A stretch of DNA of 64,000 bases from Dyella choica (GTDB taxonomy: Bacteria > Pseudomonadota > Gammaproteobacteria > Xanthomonadales > Rhodanobacteraceae), in the NCBI RefSeq assembly GCF_003977665.1, contig NZ_RYYV01000006.1, forward strand, positions 186,001 through 250,000, written 5' to 3'. The translations under genes and the position numbers were made by a program. Of this stretch, positions 15,245 through 25,015 are shown piece by piece; positions within the stretch are counted from its first letter, which is position 1; each line of letters opens with the position of its first letter. The notes below the pieces were generated by a model. That model did no database searches. It was given only the letters and a program-made list of their open reading frames with translations, and was not told the DNA's origin.

Positions 15245-16387
15245 ATGAATGACCTCGTTTTGACCAATGCCCGCATCGTGCTGGACAACAGCGTGATCCA
15301 CGGCACCCTGATCGCCCGCAAAGGCGTCATCCGCCTGGTCGAAGACGGCTCGACCCAGGCTCCCGGCGCGATCGATTGCGAAGGCGACTACATCATTCCA
15401 GGCCTGGTGGAGCTGCACACGGACAATCTGGAAAAGCACCTGATGCCGCGCGCGGGCGTGATCTGGCCATCGATTCCCGCCGTACTGACGCATGACGCAC
15501 AGGTGGCAGCGGCTGGCATTACCACGGTCTTCGACGCGCTGTCGGTAGGCGACCTGGAAGAGGAAAGCGTGCGCATCGAAACCCTGCGCAGCACTTACGA
15601 TGCCATCCTGGAGGGACAGGCCACCGGCGCCTTGCGTGCGGAGCACTGGATTCACCTGCGCTGCGAGCTGGCCTATCCGCGCCTGATCGAAGCGCTTGAA
15701 CCGTTGATGGATCATGGCAGCGTGCGCCTGATCTCGCTGATGGACCACACGCCGGGCCAGCGCCAGTACCGCGATCTGGCGCAGTACCGCAAGTACTACA
15801 GCAAGAACCACATGAGCTGGACGGAAGACGAATTTGCCGACGTCGTGCGGCGTCGTACCGAGCAGCAGGCCCAATACAGCGCCAGGCACGAAAGCATCGT
15901 GCTGGGCATGATGCACGGCCGCAGCATGGTGCTGGCCAGCCATGACGACACGGATACCCAACAAGTGGAGCATGCGCACCGCATCGGCGTGACGATCTCG
16001 GAATTTCCCACCACCCAGGAAGCCGCCGATGCCGCGCATGCGCGCGGCCTGGTCACGGTGATGGGGGCGCCCAACGTCGTTCGCGGCGGTTCGCACTCCG
16101 GCAACGTCGCGGCGCTGGAGCTGGCCCGCACCGATCGGCTGGACATGTTGTCCTCCGACTATGTGCCGGCCAGCTTGCTGCATGGCGCCTTCATGCTGCA
16201 TACGCAAGCTGGCTGGTCGATGCCCAAGGCGATGGCGACGGTAAGCCGCAATCCCGCGAAGGCGCTGGGCTTTGACGATCGTGGCTCGCTGAAAGCCGGC
16301 ATGCGCGCGGATGTCGTGCGTATGCGCGCCGTGGATCGTCTGCCTATCGTGCGCAATGTGTGGGTACGCGGAGAGCGCGCGTTCTAA
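15245..16387 (+). CDS. phnM: PhnM, ribose 1-methylphosphonate 5-triphosphate diphosphatase
   Basis: A 380-residue amidohydrolase-superfamily enzyme that removes pyrophosphate from the triphosphate intermediate to give the PhnJ substrate. The visible family motifs are IIPGLVELHTDNLEKHLMPR (metal-binding segment), LISLMDHTPGQRQ, ASHDDTDTQQVEHA, TVMGAPNVVRGGSHSGN and SSDYVPASLL. The length equals E. coli PhnM (378). The start ATG at 15245 follows GAGAAG; nine further codons upstream are unlikely. It is the last gene of the phnGHIJKLM operon, with no clear terminator but a degraded repeat 27 bases after the stop. Confidence 0.95.
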   Translation: MNDLVLTNARIVLDNSVIHGTLIARKGVIRLVEDGSTQAPGAIDCEGDYIIPGLVELHTDNLEKHLMPRAGVIWPSIPAVLTHDAQVAAAGITTVFDALSVGDLEEESVRIETLRSTYDAILEGQATGALRAEHWIHLRCELAYPRLIEALEPLMDHGSVRLISLMDHTPGQRQYRDLAQYRKYYSKNHMSWTEDEFADVVRRRTEQQAQYSARHESIVLGMMHGRSMVLASHDDTDTQQVEHAHRIGVTISEFPTTQEAADAAHARGLVTVMGAPNVVRGGSHSGNVAALELARTDRLDMLSSDYVPASLLHGAFMLHTQAGWSMPKAMATVSRNPAKALGFDDRGSLKAGMRADVVRMRAVDRLPIVRNVWVRGERAF

Positions 16388-16413
16388 TCGTTTCAGGCAC
16401 ATGTCTGCTGGAC

Positions 16414-16485
16414 GTAGGCTGGGATGAAAATCCCAGCATTGCCGTGCCTGCACATCGCGATGTCGGGGATTGCCCTCCGGTCTGC
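16414..16485. repeat. Degraded GTAG REP doublet
   Basis: The left arm is intact (GTAGGCTGGGATGAAAATCC and CAGC). The right arm is eroded to GGGGATTGCCCTCCGGTCTGC, where the canonical form is TGGGATTGCCATCCCAGCCTAC. It lies downstream of phnM. Confidence 0.75.
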
Positions 16486-16672
16486 GCGCTGGGCTATCGA
16501 GCCCGGAAATAGGCATCGCACGTATTCGCTCGGGAAAAGGCATAGACAGCCATCCAACTTGGCTAGACCACGTCATAAGCGTTTCATCGCTGCTCTCTAG
16601 CCTCTGCAAAGTTGCCGTATCCAACATTTGTGCCGGCGGATTCCGGCCTTCACACCCTCGGGGGAAACCATC

Positions 16673-19336
16673 TTGAAGATCAATCCAATCACCTGCGCGG
16701 TGCTGGCCGCGCTCGCGGTGACTCGTGTGTCCTATGCCGATGGCACGGCCCAACCGGCGGCGACCGCCCAGCCGGCCTCGACCAGTCAGCCGGCGCAGCC
16801 GGACAAGGCGGGGGACAAGTCGGCGAACAAGGCGAATTCGTCGCAGGCGTCCATGCTCGGCGTAGTCACCGTTACCGCGCAGCGCACGGCCGAGGACATG
16901 CAGGACGTGCCGATCACGCTGCAGGCGTTCACCGCCACCACCTTGCAGCAGCAGAACATCGTGTCGTTCAACGACCTGATCAAATACCTGCCCAATGTGA
17001 CCTTCGCCGCCAACGGTCCGGGCCAGGGCAATATCTACATGCGCGGCCTCAGCACCGGCTTCCTGGGCAACCAGTCCAGCGCATCGATTGCGCCGTTCCC
17101 GAACGTCGCGGTCTATCTCGACGACCAGTCGATGCAATTTCCGGCGCGCAACCTCGACATCTACATGGCCGACATGGAGCGCGTCGAGGTGCTCGAAGGC
17201 CCGCAGGGCACGCTGTTCGGCGGTGGCGCCGAAGCGGGCGCGGTGCGCTACATCACCAACAAGCCGGACCTGTACAAGGTCAGCGGCAACGCGGAAGCCG
17301 GAATCGGTACGACCGAAGGCGGCTCGTCGAACAACTCGGCCCACGTGGTGCTCAACCTGCCGATCATCCCCGGCAAGCTCGCCGTGCGCGGTGTCATCTA
17401 CAACGAGCGCCAGGGCGGCTATATCGACAACGTGCCCAGCACGTTCACCCGCCGACCCACCGACGGCGGTGGCGCGATGGCGCCTTATGTGGCTGCCGGC
17501 GGTACCCCGGTCGCCAACAACTATTCCGTGGCGCAGAGCAGCTGGAACCCGGTCACCTACCAGGGCGGCCGTCTGAGCGTCGCCTACCAGATCAACGACA
17601 ACTGGAACGCACTGATCTCCGAGAGCTACCAGGACCTGGATGCACGAGGCCAGTCCTCGATCTATCCGATCGGTGCCGATGGCCAGGCGCTAGGCACCAA
17701 CCAGATCAACGCGTTTGTGCCGGCCTGGAACAAGGACCGCTTCTCCAACACCGCCTGGACCTTGAACGGCCAGGTCGGCGACCTTTCGCTGGTGTACACC
17801 GGCGGCTACACCAATCGCCACATCAGCGAACAGCAGGACTACACCAACTACTCGCGCAGCGCCGGTGGCATGTATTACAGCTGCACCGGCACTTCGGCCG
17901 GCCTGTCCAGCGCCGGCAAGCCGATCTGCTACTCGCCGGTGGGCTATTGGAACGACCGCGTGGCCAGCACGCACGAAACGCACGAGCTGCGCCTGAGCAC
18001 GCCGGACGACTATCGCCTGCGCGCCATCGGCGGTCTGTACTATGAAAACTTCAACATCGACGACCACATGAACTTCGACTACAGGACGATCCCGTCCTGT
18101 ACGCCGCAGAACCTCACCAGCGCCCTAGCCGGCGGCGCGCCCTGCGTGGCCAACGCCATGTCCTCACCCGGTGTGATGCTTCCCGACGGCACGGCCTTCG
18201 GCGAGGTGGAGCGGCGCGGCTACAAGCAGGAAGCAGCGTTTGGTTCGCTGTCCTACGACATCATTCCGGATGTGTTGACCGTGACCGGCGGCACGCGTTA
18301 CTACCATTACTCCGAATGGCAGACCGGGACCGAGTTCTGGACCGCCAGCAACCAGGTGAACGTCCCCAACGGCACCTACCTTGGCAATGACGCGGTGATG
18401 AACTACCACACCACCTATCATGGCTTCAAAAGTCGTGCGAACGTGGAATGGCACATCACGCCTGACGTGATGGTGTACTACACCTTCTCGCAGGGCTTCC
18501 GTCCGGGCGGCTTCAACCGCACCACCGGCGCAGTGGCCAAGCTCAATGGCCAGGCGCAGTACCAGAAGCCGATCAGCTACGCCCCCGATACGCTGACCAA
18601 CAACGAGATCGGCTTCAAGACCACGTTCTTCAATGACCGCCTGCTGCTCAACGGCTCGCTGTACGACATGCGGTGGGACAACGTGCAGATGCAGTTCTTC
18701 AACCCGCTGGTGCTGGGCAACACCACCTTCGCGGTCAACGGGCCGAACTACAAGGTGGACGGCATGGAGCTGCAATGGCATGCGCGCCTCACCGACGGCC
18801 TGTCGCTGATCGGCTCCGGTTCGCTCAACCACGCCAAGCAGACCAATTCGCCGTGCCTGGTCGACAACATTCCGAAGTCGCCCAACTACAACCAGTGCAT
18901 CATCCAGACCGGCGCCGCCGCTGCAGTGACGTCGTTCGCCAATCCGTTCGGTGTCATCGGCAGCACGCCGGCCTTCTCACCCCGTTCGCAGGTCAATATG
19001 CGCTTGCGTTACGACTGGACCTTCGGTGACGGCTACAAGGCGTTCTGGCAGTTCGGCGCCAACTACACCGGCTCGATGTACAACCAGCCGGCAACCTATC
19101 CGAGCGGCGCGGGCGTGACCGACATCACCACGGTGGAACTGCGTTACCTGCAGGCCGGTTACACCACCTTCGACGCCTCGGTCGGCCTTGCCAAGGATGC
19201 CTGGAACGTTTCGCTCTACGGCACCAACCTGGGCAACAGCCACGCGAGCGTGTTTACCTCGTCGGCCGAGTTCATCAAGTCGGAAGTGCCCATTCGCCCG
19301 CGCGTGGTGGGTGTGAAGTTCGGCTACAAGTTCTGA
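16673..19336 (+). CDS. TonB-dependent receptor downstream of the phn operon
   Basis: About 887 residues, an outer-membrane active-transport channel. The signal peptide KINPITCAVLAALAVTRVSYA is followed by a Gln/Pro/Thr-rich stretch. The plug begins VTVTAQRTAEDMQDVPITLQ and includes VEVLEGPQGTLFGGGAEAGA. The 22-strand barrel runs to a terminal aromatic (VVGVKFGYKF). I prefer the TTG at 16673, because GGGGGAAA lies just before it and the signal peptide begins there; the longer frame also starts with TTG and lacks an RBS. Substrate is unknown. Its place after phnM and before a sulfotransferase leaves both phosphonate and sulfated or iron ligands possible. A strong terminator follows. Confidence 0.88.
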   Translation: MKINPITCAVLAALAVTRVSYADGTAQPAATAQPASTSQPAQPDKAGDKSANKANSSQASMLGVVTVTAQRTAEDMQDVPITLQAFTATTLQQQNIVSFNDLIKYLPNVTFAANGPGQGNIYMRGLSTGFLGNQSSASIAPFPNVAVYLDDQSMQFPARNLDIYMADMERVEVLEGPQGTLFGGGAEAGAVRYITNKPDLYKVSGNAEAGIGTTEGGSSNNSAHVVLNLPIIPGKLAVRGVIYNERQGGYIDNVPSTFTRRPTDGGGAMAPYVAAGGTPVANNYSVAQSSWNPVTYQGGRLSVAYQINDNWNALISESYQDLDARGQSSIYPIGADGQALGTNQINAFVPAWNKDRFSNTAWTLNGQVGDLSLVYTGGYTNRHISEQQDYTNYSRSAGGMYYSCTGTSAGLSSAGKPICYSPVGYWNDRVASTHETHELRLSTPDDYRLRAIGGLYYENFNIDDHMNFDYRTIPSCTPQNLTSALAGGAPCVANAMSSPGVMLPDGTAFGEVERRGYKQEAAFGSLSYDIIPDVLTVTGGTRYYHYSEWQTGTEFWTASNQVNVPNGTYLGNDAVMNYHTTYHGFKSRANVEWHITPDVMVYYTFSQGFRPGGFNRTTGAVAKLNGQAQYQKPISYAPDTLTNNEIGFKTTFFNDRLLLNGSLYDMRWDNVQMQFFNPLVLGNTTFAVNGPNYKVDGMELQWHARLTDGLSLIGSGSLNHAKQTNSPCLVDNIPKSPNYNQCIIQTGAAAAVTSFANPFGVIGSTPAFSPRSQVNMRLRYDWTFGDGYKAFWQFGANYTGSMYNQPATYPSGAGVTDITTVELRYLQAGYTTFDASVGLAKDAWNVSLYGTNLGNSHASVFTSSAEFIKSEVPIRPRVVGVKFGYKF

Positions 19337-19369
19337 CCTGCTTACTCCGCGAGCAGGGAAGTAGAATTG

Positions 19370-19398
19370 GGGTGGGCGCAAGCCCACCCTCTTTTTTT
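19370..19398 (+). terminator. Intrinsic terminator after the TonB receptor
   Basis: GGGTGGGC-GCAA-GCCCACCC followed by TCTTTTTTT: an 8-bp GC stem, a stable GNRA-type tetraloop and a seven-T tail. It separates the receptor gene from the TPR-sulfotransferase, whose ATG comes 12 bases later. Confidence 0.92.
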
Positions 19399-19409
19399 AA
19401 GGTTTACGC

Positions 19410-21413
19410 ATGAACGCCACGGCGATCGACCCATCGGTGGAGCAGGGGCTCCAACGCATACGCGAATGGCAACAGCAAGGCCAGCATGCGCAGGCCCTGC
19501 AGGCCGCCCAGGCGTTGGCGGTCGGTGCGCCGGACCATCGCGATGTGCTGCACCTGATCGCCAGAAGCCAGCGCTACCTTGGACAGCTCGAGGCCGCCTT
19601 GGCGACACTCGCGCGGCTGGAACTGGGTCATCCCCATTTCAGTCGCCTGCACGAAGAACGCGGCCTGTGTTACGTGGCGATGCGCGATGCGCCGCATGCC
19701 GTCGACGCCTTGCTGCGCGCGGTCAACATCAATCCTGCGTTGGCTTCGAGCTGGCATATGCTCGAAGGTCTGTATCGCATGACTGGCGAAACCGCCAACG
19801 CCGCAACGGCAGCGGCGCACGTGGCCACGCTCAAGCGCCTGGCTCCGGAAGTCGTCCATGCCACCAGTCTGTTCTCGGATGGCGACCTGGAGCCGGCCGA
19901 AAGCATCATTCGTCCGTACCTGCTCAGGGTCGGCAACGATATTGAAGCCATGCGTCTGCTTGCCCGCCTCGGCCTGGTTCGCGATGTGCTCGATGACGCC
20001 GAAATCCTGCTCGATGCGGTGCTTAAGATCGACCCGGACTATCACGCTGCACGTTACGACTATGCCTGCGTATTGTTCGAGCGGCACCTGTATCAGCGCG
20101 CCTGCGAAGAGATCGAAAAGCTGCTCGCCGTCGCCCCCAGCCATCTCGACTACCGCACGCTTTACGCCAGCGCGAGTGTGGGCCTGGGCGAACACGAGCG
20201 TGCCATCACGCTATACCGGGAGCTGCTGCGCGATATGCCTGGTGCGGCGGACCTGCATCTGTCGCTCGCCCACTCGCTGAAGACGCAAGGCAGGCAGGCT
20301 GAGGCGATCGAAGCCTATCGCGCCGCAACGGCGGCACGCCCCAGCTTTGGCGACGCTTACTGGAGCCTGGCCAACCTCAAGACTTACGGTTTTACGGACG
20401 ATGAAATCGCGCGCATGCGTAGCGAGGAAGGCTCGCCGGCAACACCGTTGGTCGACCGCTACCATCTGTGCTTCGCGCTGGGCAAGGCATGGGAAGATCG
20501 CGGCGACTATGCCCAGTCGTGGCACTACTACGAGCAAGGCAATGCGCTGAAGCGTTCGGAAAGCCGCTACCGGGCCGAGATCATCGAAACCAACACGCGC
20601 AAGCAGATCCAAGTGTGCACGCGCGAGTTCCTGGCAAGCCGTGTGGGGATGGGTGATCCGAGTCCCGATCCGATTTTCATCGTCGGCTTGCCGCGCGCCG
20701 GCTCCACCCTGATCGAGCAGATCCTCGCCTCGCACTCGCTGGTCGAAGGTACGCAAGAGCTGGCGGACATCCCGCGCATCGTGCTGGACCTGCAAGGACG
20801 CGATCCCAATCTGGACGATCCGCGCTATCCGGGCGTCTTGACCCAACTGCCACCCGAGGCATTTCGCCGGCTCGGTGAAAAGTATCTGCGCGACACCCGG
20901 ATCTATCGCAGCGGCAAGCCCTACTTCATCGACAAGATGCCGAACAATTTTCGGCATCTGGGACTGATCCATTTATTGCTGCCCAACGCGAAAATCATCG
21001 ACGCACGCCGCGAACCCATGGCCTGCTGCTTCAGCAATCTCAAGCAACTGTTTGCCACCGGCCAGGAGTTCACCTACAGCATCGAAGACATTGCGCGCTA
21101 CTACCGTACCTATCTCGACCTGATGCAACACTGGGACGAGGTGCTGCCGGGCCGCATCCTGCGCGTCTATCACGAAGACATAGTCGATGACCTGGAAGGC
21201 AACGTGCGCCGCATCCTGGATTTCTGCGGCCTGCCGTTCGAGCCGGGCTGCCTTGAGTTCCACAAGACCGAGCGAAGCGTGCGCACGGCCAGCTCCGAAC
21301 AGGTGCGCCGCCCCATCTTTCGCGACGGCGTCGACCAGTGGACCAAGTACGCTCCCTATCTCGCTGCGCTCAAAGAGCAGCTCGGTGATGCGCTGGAGCG
21401 CTATCGCACGTAG
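19410..21413 (+). CDS. TPR-repeat sulfotransferase family protein
   Basis: A 667-residue protein. Residues about 10-345 are TPR-like helical repeats (ERGLCYVAMRDAPHAVDALL, YDYACVLFERHLYQRACEEI, LAHSLKTQGRQAEAIEAYRA). The C-terminal part (about 420-660) is a sulfotransferase domain with the 5'-phosphosulfate loop PIFIVGLPRAGSTLIEQIL, followed by GTQELADI and a FIDKMPNNFRHLGLI segment. It probably transfers sulfate from PAPS to an unknown acceptor. TPR-sulfotransferase genes next to TonB receptors are common in xanthomonads and caulobacters. The stop codon TAG is the outer GTAG foot of a REP doublet, so the C-terminus was set by the repeat. Confidence 0.88.
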   Translation: MNATAIDPSVEQGLQRIREWQQQGQHAQALQAAQALAVGAPDHRDVLHLIARSQRYLGQLEAALATLARLELGHPHFSRLHEERGLCYVAMRDAPHAVDALLRAVNINPALASSWHMLEGLYRMTGETANAATAAAHVATLKRLAPEVVHATSLFSDGDLEPAESIIRPYLLRVGNDIEAMRLLARLGLVRDVLDDAEILLDAVLKIDPDYHAARYDYACVLFERHLYQRACEEIEKLLAVAPSHLDYRTLYASASVGLGEHERAITLYRELLRDMPGAADLHLSLAHSLKTQGRQAEAIEAYRAATAARPSFGDAYWSLANLKTYGFTDDEIARMRSEEGSPATPLVDRYHLCFALGKAWEDRGDYAQSWHYYEQGNALKRSESRYRAEIIETNTRKQIQVCTREFLASRVGMGDPSPDPIFIVGLPRAGSTLIEQILASHSLVEGTQELADIPRIVLDLQGRDPNLDDPRYPGVLTQLPPEAFRRLGEKYLRDTRIYRSGKPYFIDKMPNNFRHLGLIHLLLPNAKIIDARREPMACCFSNLKQLFATGQEFTYSIEDIARYYRTYLDLMQHWDEVLPGRILRVYHEDIVDDLEGNVRRILDFCGLPFEPGCLEFHKTERSVRTASSEQVRRPIFRDGVDQWTKYAPYLAALKEQLGDALERYRT

Positions 21414-21482
21414 GCTGGGATGACAATCCCAGCATCGCGCAGGCGCATGCATGGCAATGCTGGGTTTAGCAGCCCAGCCTAC
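21410..21482. repeat. GTAG-type REP doublet overlapping a stop codon
   Basis: The left unit GTAGGCTGGGATGACAATCC and the right unit CAGCCCAGCCTAC enclose a spacer with GCATGCATGGC. The right stem has changes (GGGTTTAGCAG). Bases 2-4 of the left GTAG serve as the TAG stop of the sulfotransferase. It lies between two convergent genes (sulfotransferase and thrC). Confidence 0.9.
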
Positions 21483-21504
21483 GATCACGGCGGTGCGGGT
21501 TTTC

Positions 21505-22842
21505 TCAGGACGGCAACATCACGTGTGGCGCCGCTCTTTCCAACAGCCACCTCTGCAGCGCTTGATCTTCCGCCGCCATCGCTTGCGCTGACGCCGATCG
21601 CCGAAGCATCTCGGCCAGCGCAGGCGGCACCTCCACCGGCCTGCCAATCAGCGGTTCGACGACACTTTCGAACTTCGCCGGATGGGCCGTAGCGACGACT
21701 GCCCACGGCGCATTGTCACCGGCAGCGCGCAATCGATCGAGCACGTGCATCGCTGTTGCGGTATGCGGGCAGAACACCTCGCCATGCTCACGTGCATGCG
21801 AGGAAATCGTAGCAGCGATGGTGCGGTCATCCACGCTCTGCGCGTGCAAGCTCTGGCGCAGCTCATCGGCATCCGGATACGTCCAGCGCAGGCGTTCAAA
21901 ATTGCTGGGTGCGCCCACGTCCATCGCGTTCGCCAGGGTTGCGACGGCCTGGCGTGGCGTGTAGTCGTGGCCGGCAAAGAAATCCGGCAGCGTTTCGTTG
22001 GCGTTGCAGGCAAGGCGAATCTCGCCCAGCGGCAAGCCCATCGCGCGCACCCAGACGGCCGCCAGCGCATTGCCCAGGTTGCCGGTGGGCACGACAAAGT
22101 TCAGCGCTACGCGATGTTTTTGCCACCACGCCAATGCGGCGTGCGCGTAATAGCTCATCTGCGGCAGCAGTCTGCCTAGGCTGATGCTGTTGGCCGATGA
22201 CAGGGGTGATTGCACTTGCAGGCCGGCATCGTTCAAGGCTGCCTTCACCATGCGCTGGCAATCGTCGAAGCGGCCCTGCACACGCAACGCCTGCACGTTT
22301 TCGCCGAAACAGCCAAGCTGATGGGCCTGGCGCGGCGAAACGCGGCCATCGGGATAGAGAATCGCCACTTCAATGCCGGGCTGGCGATGGAAGGCGGCGC
22401 CGACTGCCGCACCGGTGTCGCCGGAGGTCGCCACCAGGATGGTCAAAGGCGTAGTTGCGTCGCTACGCATACGGCGCAGGCAGGCGGCAAGAAAGCGCGC
22501 CCCCACATCCTTGAAGGCCGCCGTGGGGCCGTGGAACAGCTCCAGTACGGATGTATTCGGATGCTCTGGGAGCGGACGTAACGGCGTGGGAAAAGTCAGT
22601 GCCTCGGCGCAAAGGGCGGGCAGCGCTGCAGCCAGCCCGTCGCCAGCGAAGAAGGGTGCCAGCAGCGTGGCTGCCGTTTCGGCCAGGCTGCTGCCCGGCC
22701 TGAAATCCTCCACGCTGAGCGTCGGCAAATGATCCGGCACGTACAAACCACCATCCGCAGCAAGCCCTGCAGCGATCGCCTCGCTCAAGCTGACCGATGG
22801 GCCCACGCCGCGCGTGCTGTGGTAACGCAAGGCTTCACTCAT
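21505..22842 (-). CDS. thrC: Threonine synthase
   Basis: A 445-residue PLP enzyme converting O-phosphohomoserine to threonine. The start [20 protein letters not shown] and [20 protein letters not shown] (the F-K-D segment holds the PLP-binding lysine) are diagnostic. The phosphate/PLP cradle [15 protein letters not shown] and [20 protein letters not shown] are also present. Length fits the proteobacterial ThrC family (425-470). The ATG overlaps the thrB stop (ATGA). It is the last gene of the thrL-hom-thrB-thrC operon and converges on the sulfotransferase gene. Confidence 0.95.
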   Translation of the reverse strand: MSEALRYHSTRGVGPSVSLSEAIAAGLAADGGLYVPDHLPTLSVEDFRPGSSLAETAATLLAPFFAGDGLAAALPALCAEALTFPTPLRPLPEHPNTSVLELFHGPTAAFKDVGARFLAACLRRMRSDATTPLTILVATSGDTGAAVGAAFHRQPGIEVAILYPDGRVSPRQAHQLGCFGENVQALRVQGRFDDCQRMVKAALNDAGLQVQSPLSSANSISLGRLLPQMSYYAHAALAWWQKHRVALNFVVPTGNLGNALAAVWVRAMGLPLGEIRLACNANETLPDFFAGHDYTPRQAVATLANAMDVGAPSNFERLRWTYPDADELRQSLHAQSVDDRTIAATISSHAREHGEVFCPHTATAMHVLDRLRAAGDNAPWAVVATAHPAKFESVVEPLIGRPVEVPPALAEMLRRSASAQAMAAEDQALQRWLLERAAPHVMLPS

Positions 22843-23828
22843 GCGTGTTCACCGGCGTCGAGCGAAGCAACCAGGGTGGCGGCAGGTCCGTCCACCGGCG
22901 AGACGAAGCTGTCGCTGTCCAGTCCCGCTTCGGCAAAGGCGCTGCGCATCGCGTTGGCCGCGGCCTCGGCTTGCGCGCGATGTTCGAACCAGCCGAACAC
23001 GCTGGGCCCTGCGCCGGAGATACTGGCGCCCAGTGCGTGGTGATCCAGGGCCGCCTGCTTTACCCGCGCAAAATTCGGGATCAGCGAAGCGCGGCGCGGC
23101 TCCACCAGTACGTCCTTCAGTCCCTCACGCACCAGATCCGCTTCGCCGCGGAAGCAGCCGGCCAGCACCAGGGCGAGGTTGGCCGACTGCGCCACGAATT
23201 CCCCCAGTGCATAGTCGCCGGCCAGGGCAGCTCGTGCCTTGCGCGTTTCCAGCATTACGTGTGGATGCACCAGCGCGCAATGCCAACTCGCAGGCACCGG
23301 CAGGCGCACCAGGCGGTCGCGCGTTGCCAGCACCAGGCCACCCAGCAGCATCGGGCCGACGTTGTCGCCATGGCGGCCGCCACTGGCCACGGCTTCGCCC
23401 TCCACTGCGAAGCCGTACAGCGATTCGCGTGGCAATGGCCGCTCCAGCAAGGCGTTCGCCGCCACCAGCGCCGCCACGCACGAAGCGGCCGAGCCGCCCA
23501 TGCCGGAGCCGAGCGCGATGCCTTTGTGCAGCGAAATCTCGAAGCCATGCTGCAAACCCAGAGCCTTGCGCAAAGCCATCAAGGCGGCCCCGGCCGTGTT
23601 CTGCGCGGCATCCATCGGCAACACGTCCACGCAGCCATCTATGCTGGCCAGGCGCACGACTGGCGCATCGATGCGCCGCACATCGACGCGATCGCCGGCA
23701 CCCGCGATGCAGTGGCCAAGAATGTCGAAACCAACGCCCACGTTGCCGACGCTGGCGAAGGCGGTGGCGGAGGCAGTTTGCAGGCGTTGCACGGACATGG
23801 AGGGCTTCACGGCAAAAGGGGCGTTCAT
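22839..23828 (-). CDS. thrB: Homoserine kinase
   Basis: A 329-residue GHMP-family kinase that phosphorylates homoserine. Motif 1 near the start is [19 protein letters not shown]; motif 2, the ATP-binding glycine loop, is [14 protein letters not shown]; motif 3 is [17 protein letters not shown]. It is flanked by four-base ATGA overlaps with hom upstream and thrC downstream, so translation is coupled. An N-terminal extension of about 12 residues precedes the conserved region, which could mean an internal ATG (residue 11) is used. Confidence 0.95.
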   Translation of the reverse strand: MNAPFAVKPSMSVQRLQTASATAFASVGNVGVGFDILGHCIAGAGDRVDVRRIDAPVVRLASIDGCVDVLPMDAAQNTAGAALMALRKALGLQHGFEISLHKGIALGSGMGGSAASCVAALVAANALLERPLPRESLYGFAVEGEAVASGGRHGDNVGPMLLGGLVLATRDRLVRLPVPASWHCALVHPHVMLETRKARAALAGDYALGEFVAQSANLALVLAGCFRGEADLVREGLKDVLVEPRRASLIPNFARVKQAALDHHALGASISGAGPSVFGWFEHRAQAEAAANAMRSAFAEAGLDSDSFVSPVDGPAATLVASLDAGEHA

Positions 23829-24967
23829 GCGCGCACCTGTAGCGATTCGGCGATGCGCAGCAGGTCGGCGAAGATCCCAGCGGCCGTCACTTCGGGACCG
23901 GCGCCGGGGCCTTGCACCAGCAGCGGATTGTCGCGGTAGCGCTGGGTACGGAATTGCACGATGTTATCCGTAAGCCGCGTATGCGCGAACGGGTGCGGGG
24001 AAGGCAGCGCCTGCAGGCCGACCTGGGCGCGGCCGTTGCGGTCGAGGCTGGCGACGTGGCGCAGTACGCCCTGGTGCGCATGGGCCTCGGCAAGGCGCGC
24101 GGCCATCGGCGCGTCGAGCTCTTCCAGGCGTGCCATGAATTCCTCCAGCGGCACCTCCGCCAGTTCCGCCGGCACCAGGCTCTCTACCGCCACGTCATGC
24201 AAGGACATCGGCCAGCCTGCTTCACGCGCCAGTATCACCAGCTTGCGCGCCACATCCATGCCGGACAAATCGTCGCGCGGATCGGGCTCCGTATAACCCA
24301 GCGCATGCGCTTCACGCACCAGCGCTGAGAACGGGCGTTTGCCGTCGTACTGGCAACACAGCCAGGCGAGCGTGCCGGAGAACATGCCCTCCACCGACAG
24401 CAGCTGATCGCCGGTGTCGAGCAGGTCACGCAGCGTCTGCACTACGGGCAGGCCGGCGCAAACCGTCGCTTCATAGCGGAAGCGGCCGCCGTGCTGGCTC
24501 GCTGCGCGAATCGCCTGCCAGCGCGAGAGTGGGCCACTGCTCGCCAGTTTGTTCGGCGTCACAACGTGCAGACCGGAGGCGAGCCAGTAGGAATACTTCG
24601 ATGCCACCATGTCGTTCGCGCTGCAGTCGACCAGCATCGCGTGACGCCCCTCGTCGCCGCGAACGTGCGCAGCGAATTGCTCCAGATCGGTGGGGCGCCA
24701 GGTCTGCGCGTCGTGCTGGGCGTTGAGTTCCGGATCATCGCAGTCCAGCCACATGCGGCGGCTGGCGGCCACGCCGCACAGCTTCAACGCAAGCCCGGTG
24801 TCACGCAGCAGGCGTTCTTGTGCCGCACGCAACTGCGCCAGCAGCACGCTGCCTACGCGCCCGGGCCCGATCAGCCCGACGGCGAGGGTTCGTCGTCGTG
24901 ACATGGCGGCCTGTAAAGACGGCAGGCGATGCGGATGTTCAGCGATGGGTGGTGCACAGCTTTCCAT
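23825..24967 (-). CDS. hom: Homoserine dehydrogenase (monofunctional, ThrA C-terminus type)
   Basis: A 380-residue enzyme reducing aspartate semialdehyde to homoserine. It shows the nucleotide-binding loop [18 protein letters not shown] (about 29-46), [39 protein letters not shown], the catalytic region [20 protein letters not shown] and [19 protein letters not shown]. It matches the dehydrogenase half of bifunctional aspartokinase-homoserine dehydrogenase but has no kinase domain. The ATG at 24967 has GGAGG six bases upstream; an internal ATG at 24904 lacks an RBS. Expression is probably attenuated by the Thr/Ile-rich leader upstream. Confidence 0.92.
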   Translation of the reverse strand: MESCAPPIAEHPHRLPSLQAAMSRRRTLAVGLIGPGRVGSVLLAQLRAAQERLLRDTGLALKLCGVAASRRMWLDCDDPELNAQHDAQTWRPTDLEQFAAHVRGDEGRHAMLVDCSANDMVASKYSYWLASGLHVVTPNKLASSGPLSRWQAIRAASQHGGRFRYEATVCAGLPVVQTLRDLLDTGDQLLSVEGMFSGTLAWLCCQYDGKRPFSALVREAHALGYTEPDPRDDLSGMDVARKLVILAREAGWPMSLHDVAVESLVPAELAEVPLEEFMARLEELDAPMAARLAEAHAHQGVLRHVASLDRNGRAQVGLQALPSPHPFAHTRLTDNIVQFRTQRYRDNPLLVQGPGAGPEVTAAGIFADLLRIAESLQVRA

Positions 24968-24970
24968 GAC

Positions 24971-24987
24971 GGCCTCCGGTAGAGGCC
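24971..24987 (-). promoter_or_regulatory. Hairpin sequestering the hom Shine-Dalgarno
   Basis: GGCCTC-TACCG-GAGGCC on the coding strand. The 3' arm contains the GGAGG ribosome binding site of hom, ending four bases before its ATG. It suggests that translation initiation of hom is controlled by RNA folding linked to the leader peptide. Confidence 0.55.
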
Positions 24988-25015
24988 CCTAGCTCGCTGG
25001 CGGTTCGGAAGTGCC

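Noticed and set aside
15215-17344. 709-codon open frame antisense to phnM and the TonB receptor
   Set aside because: It spans an intergenic repeat and two well-supported genes; composition is typical of a shadow frame.
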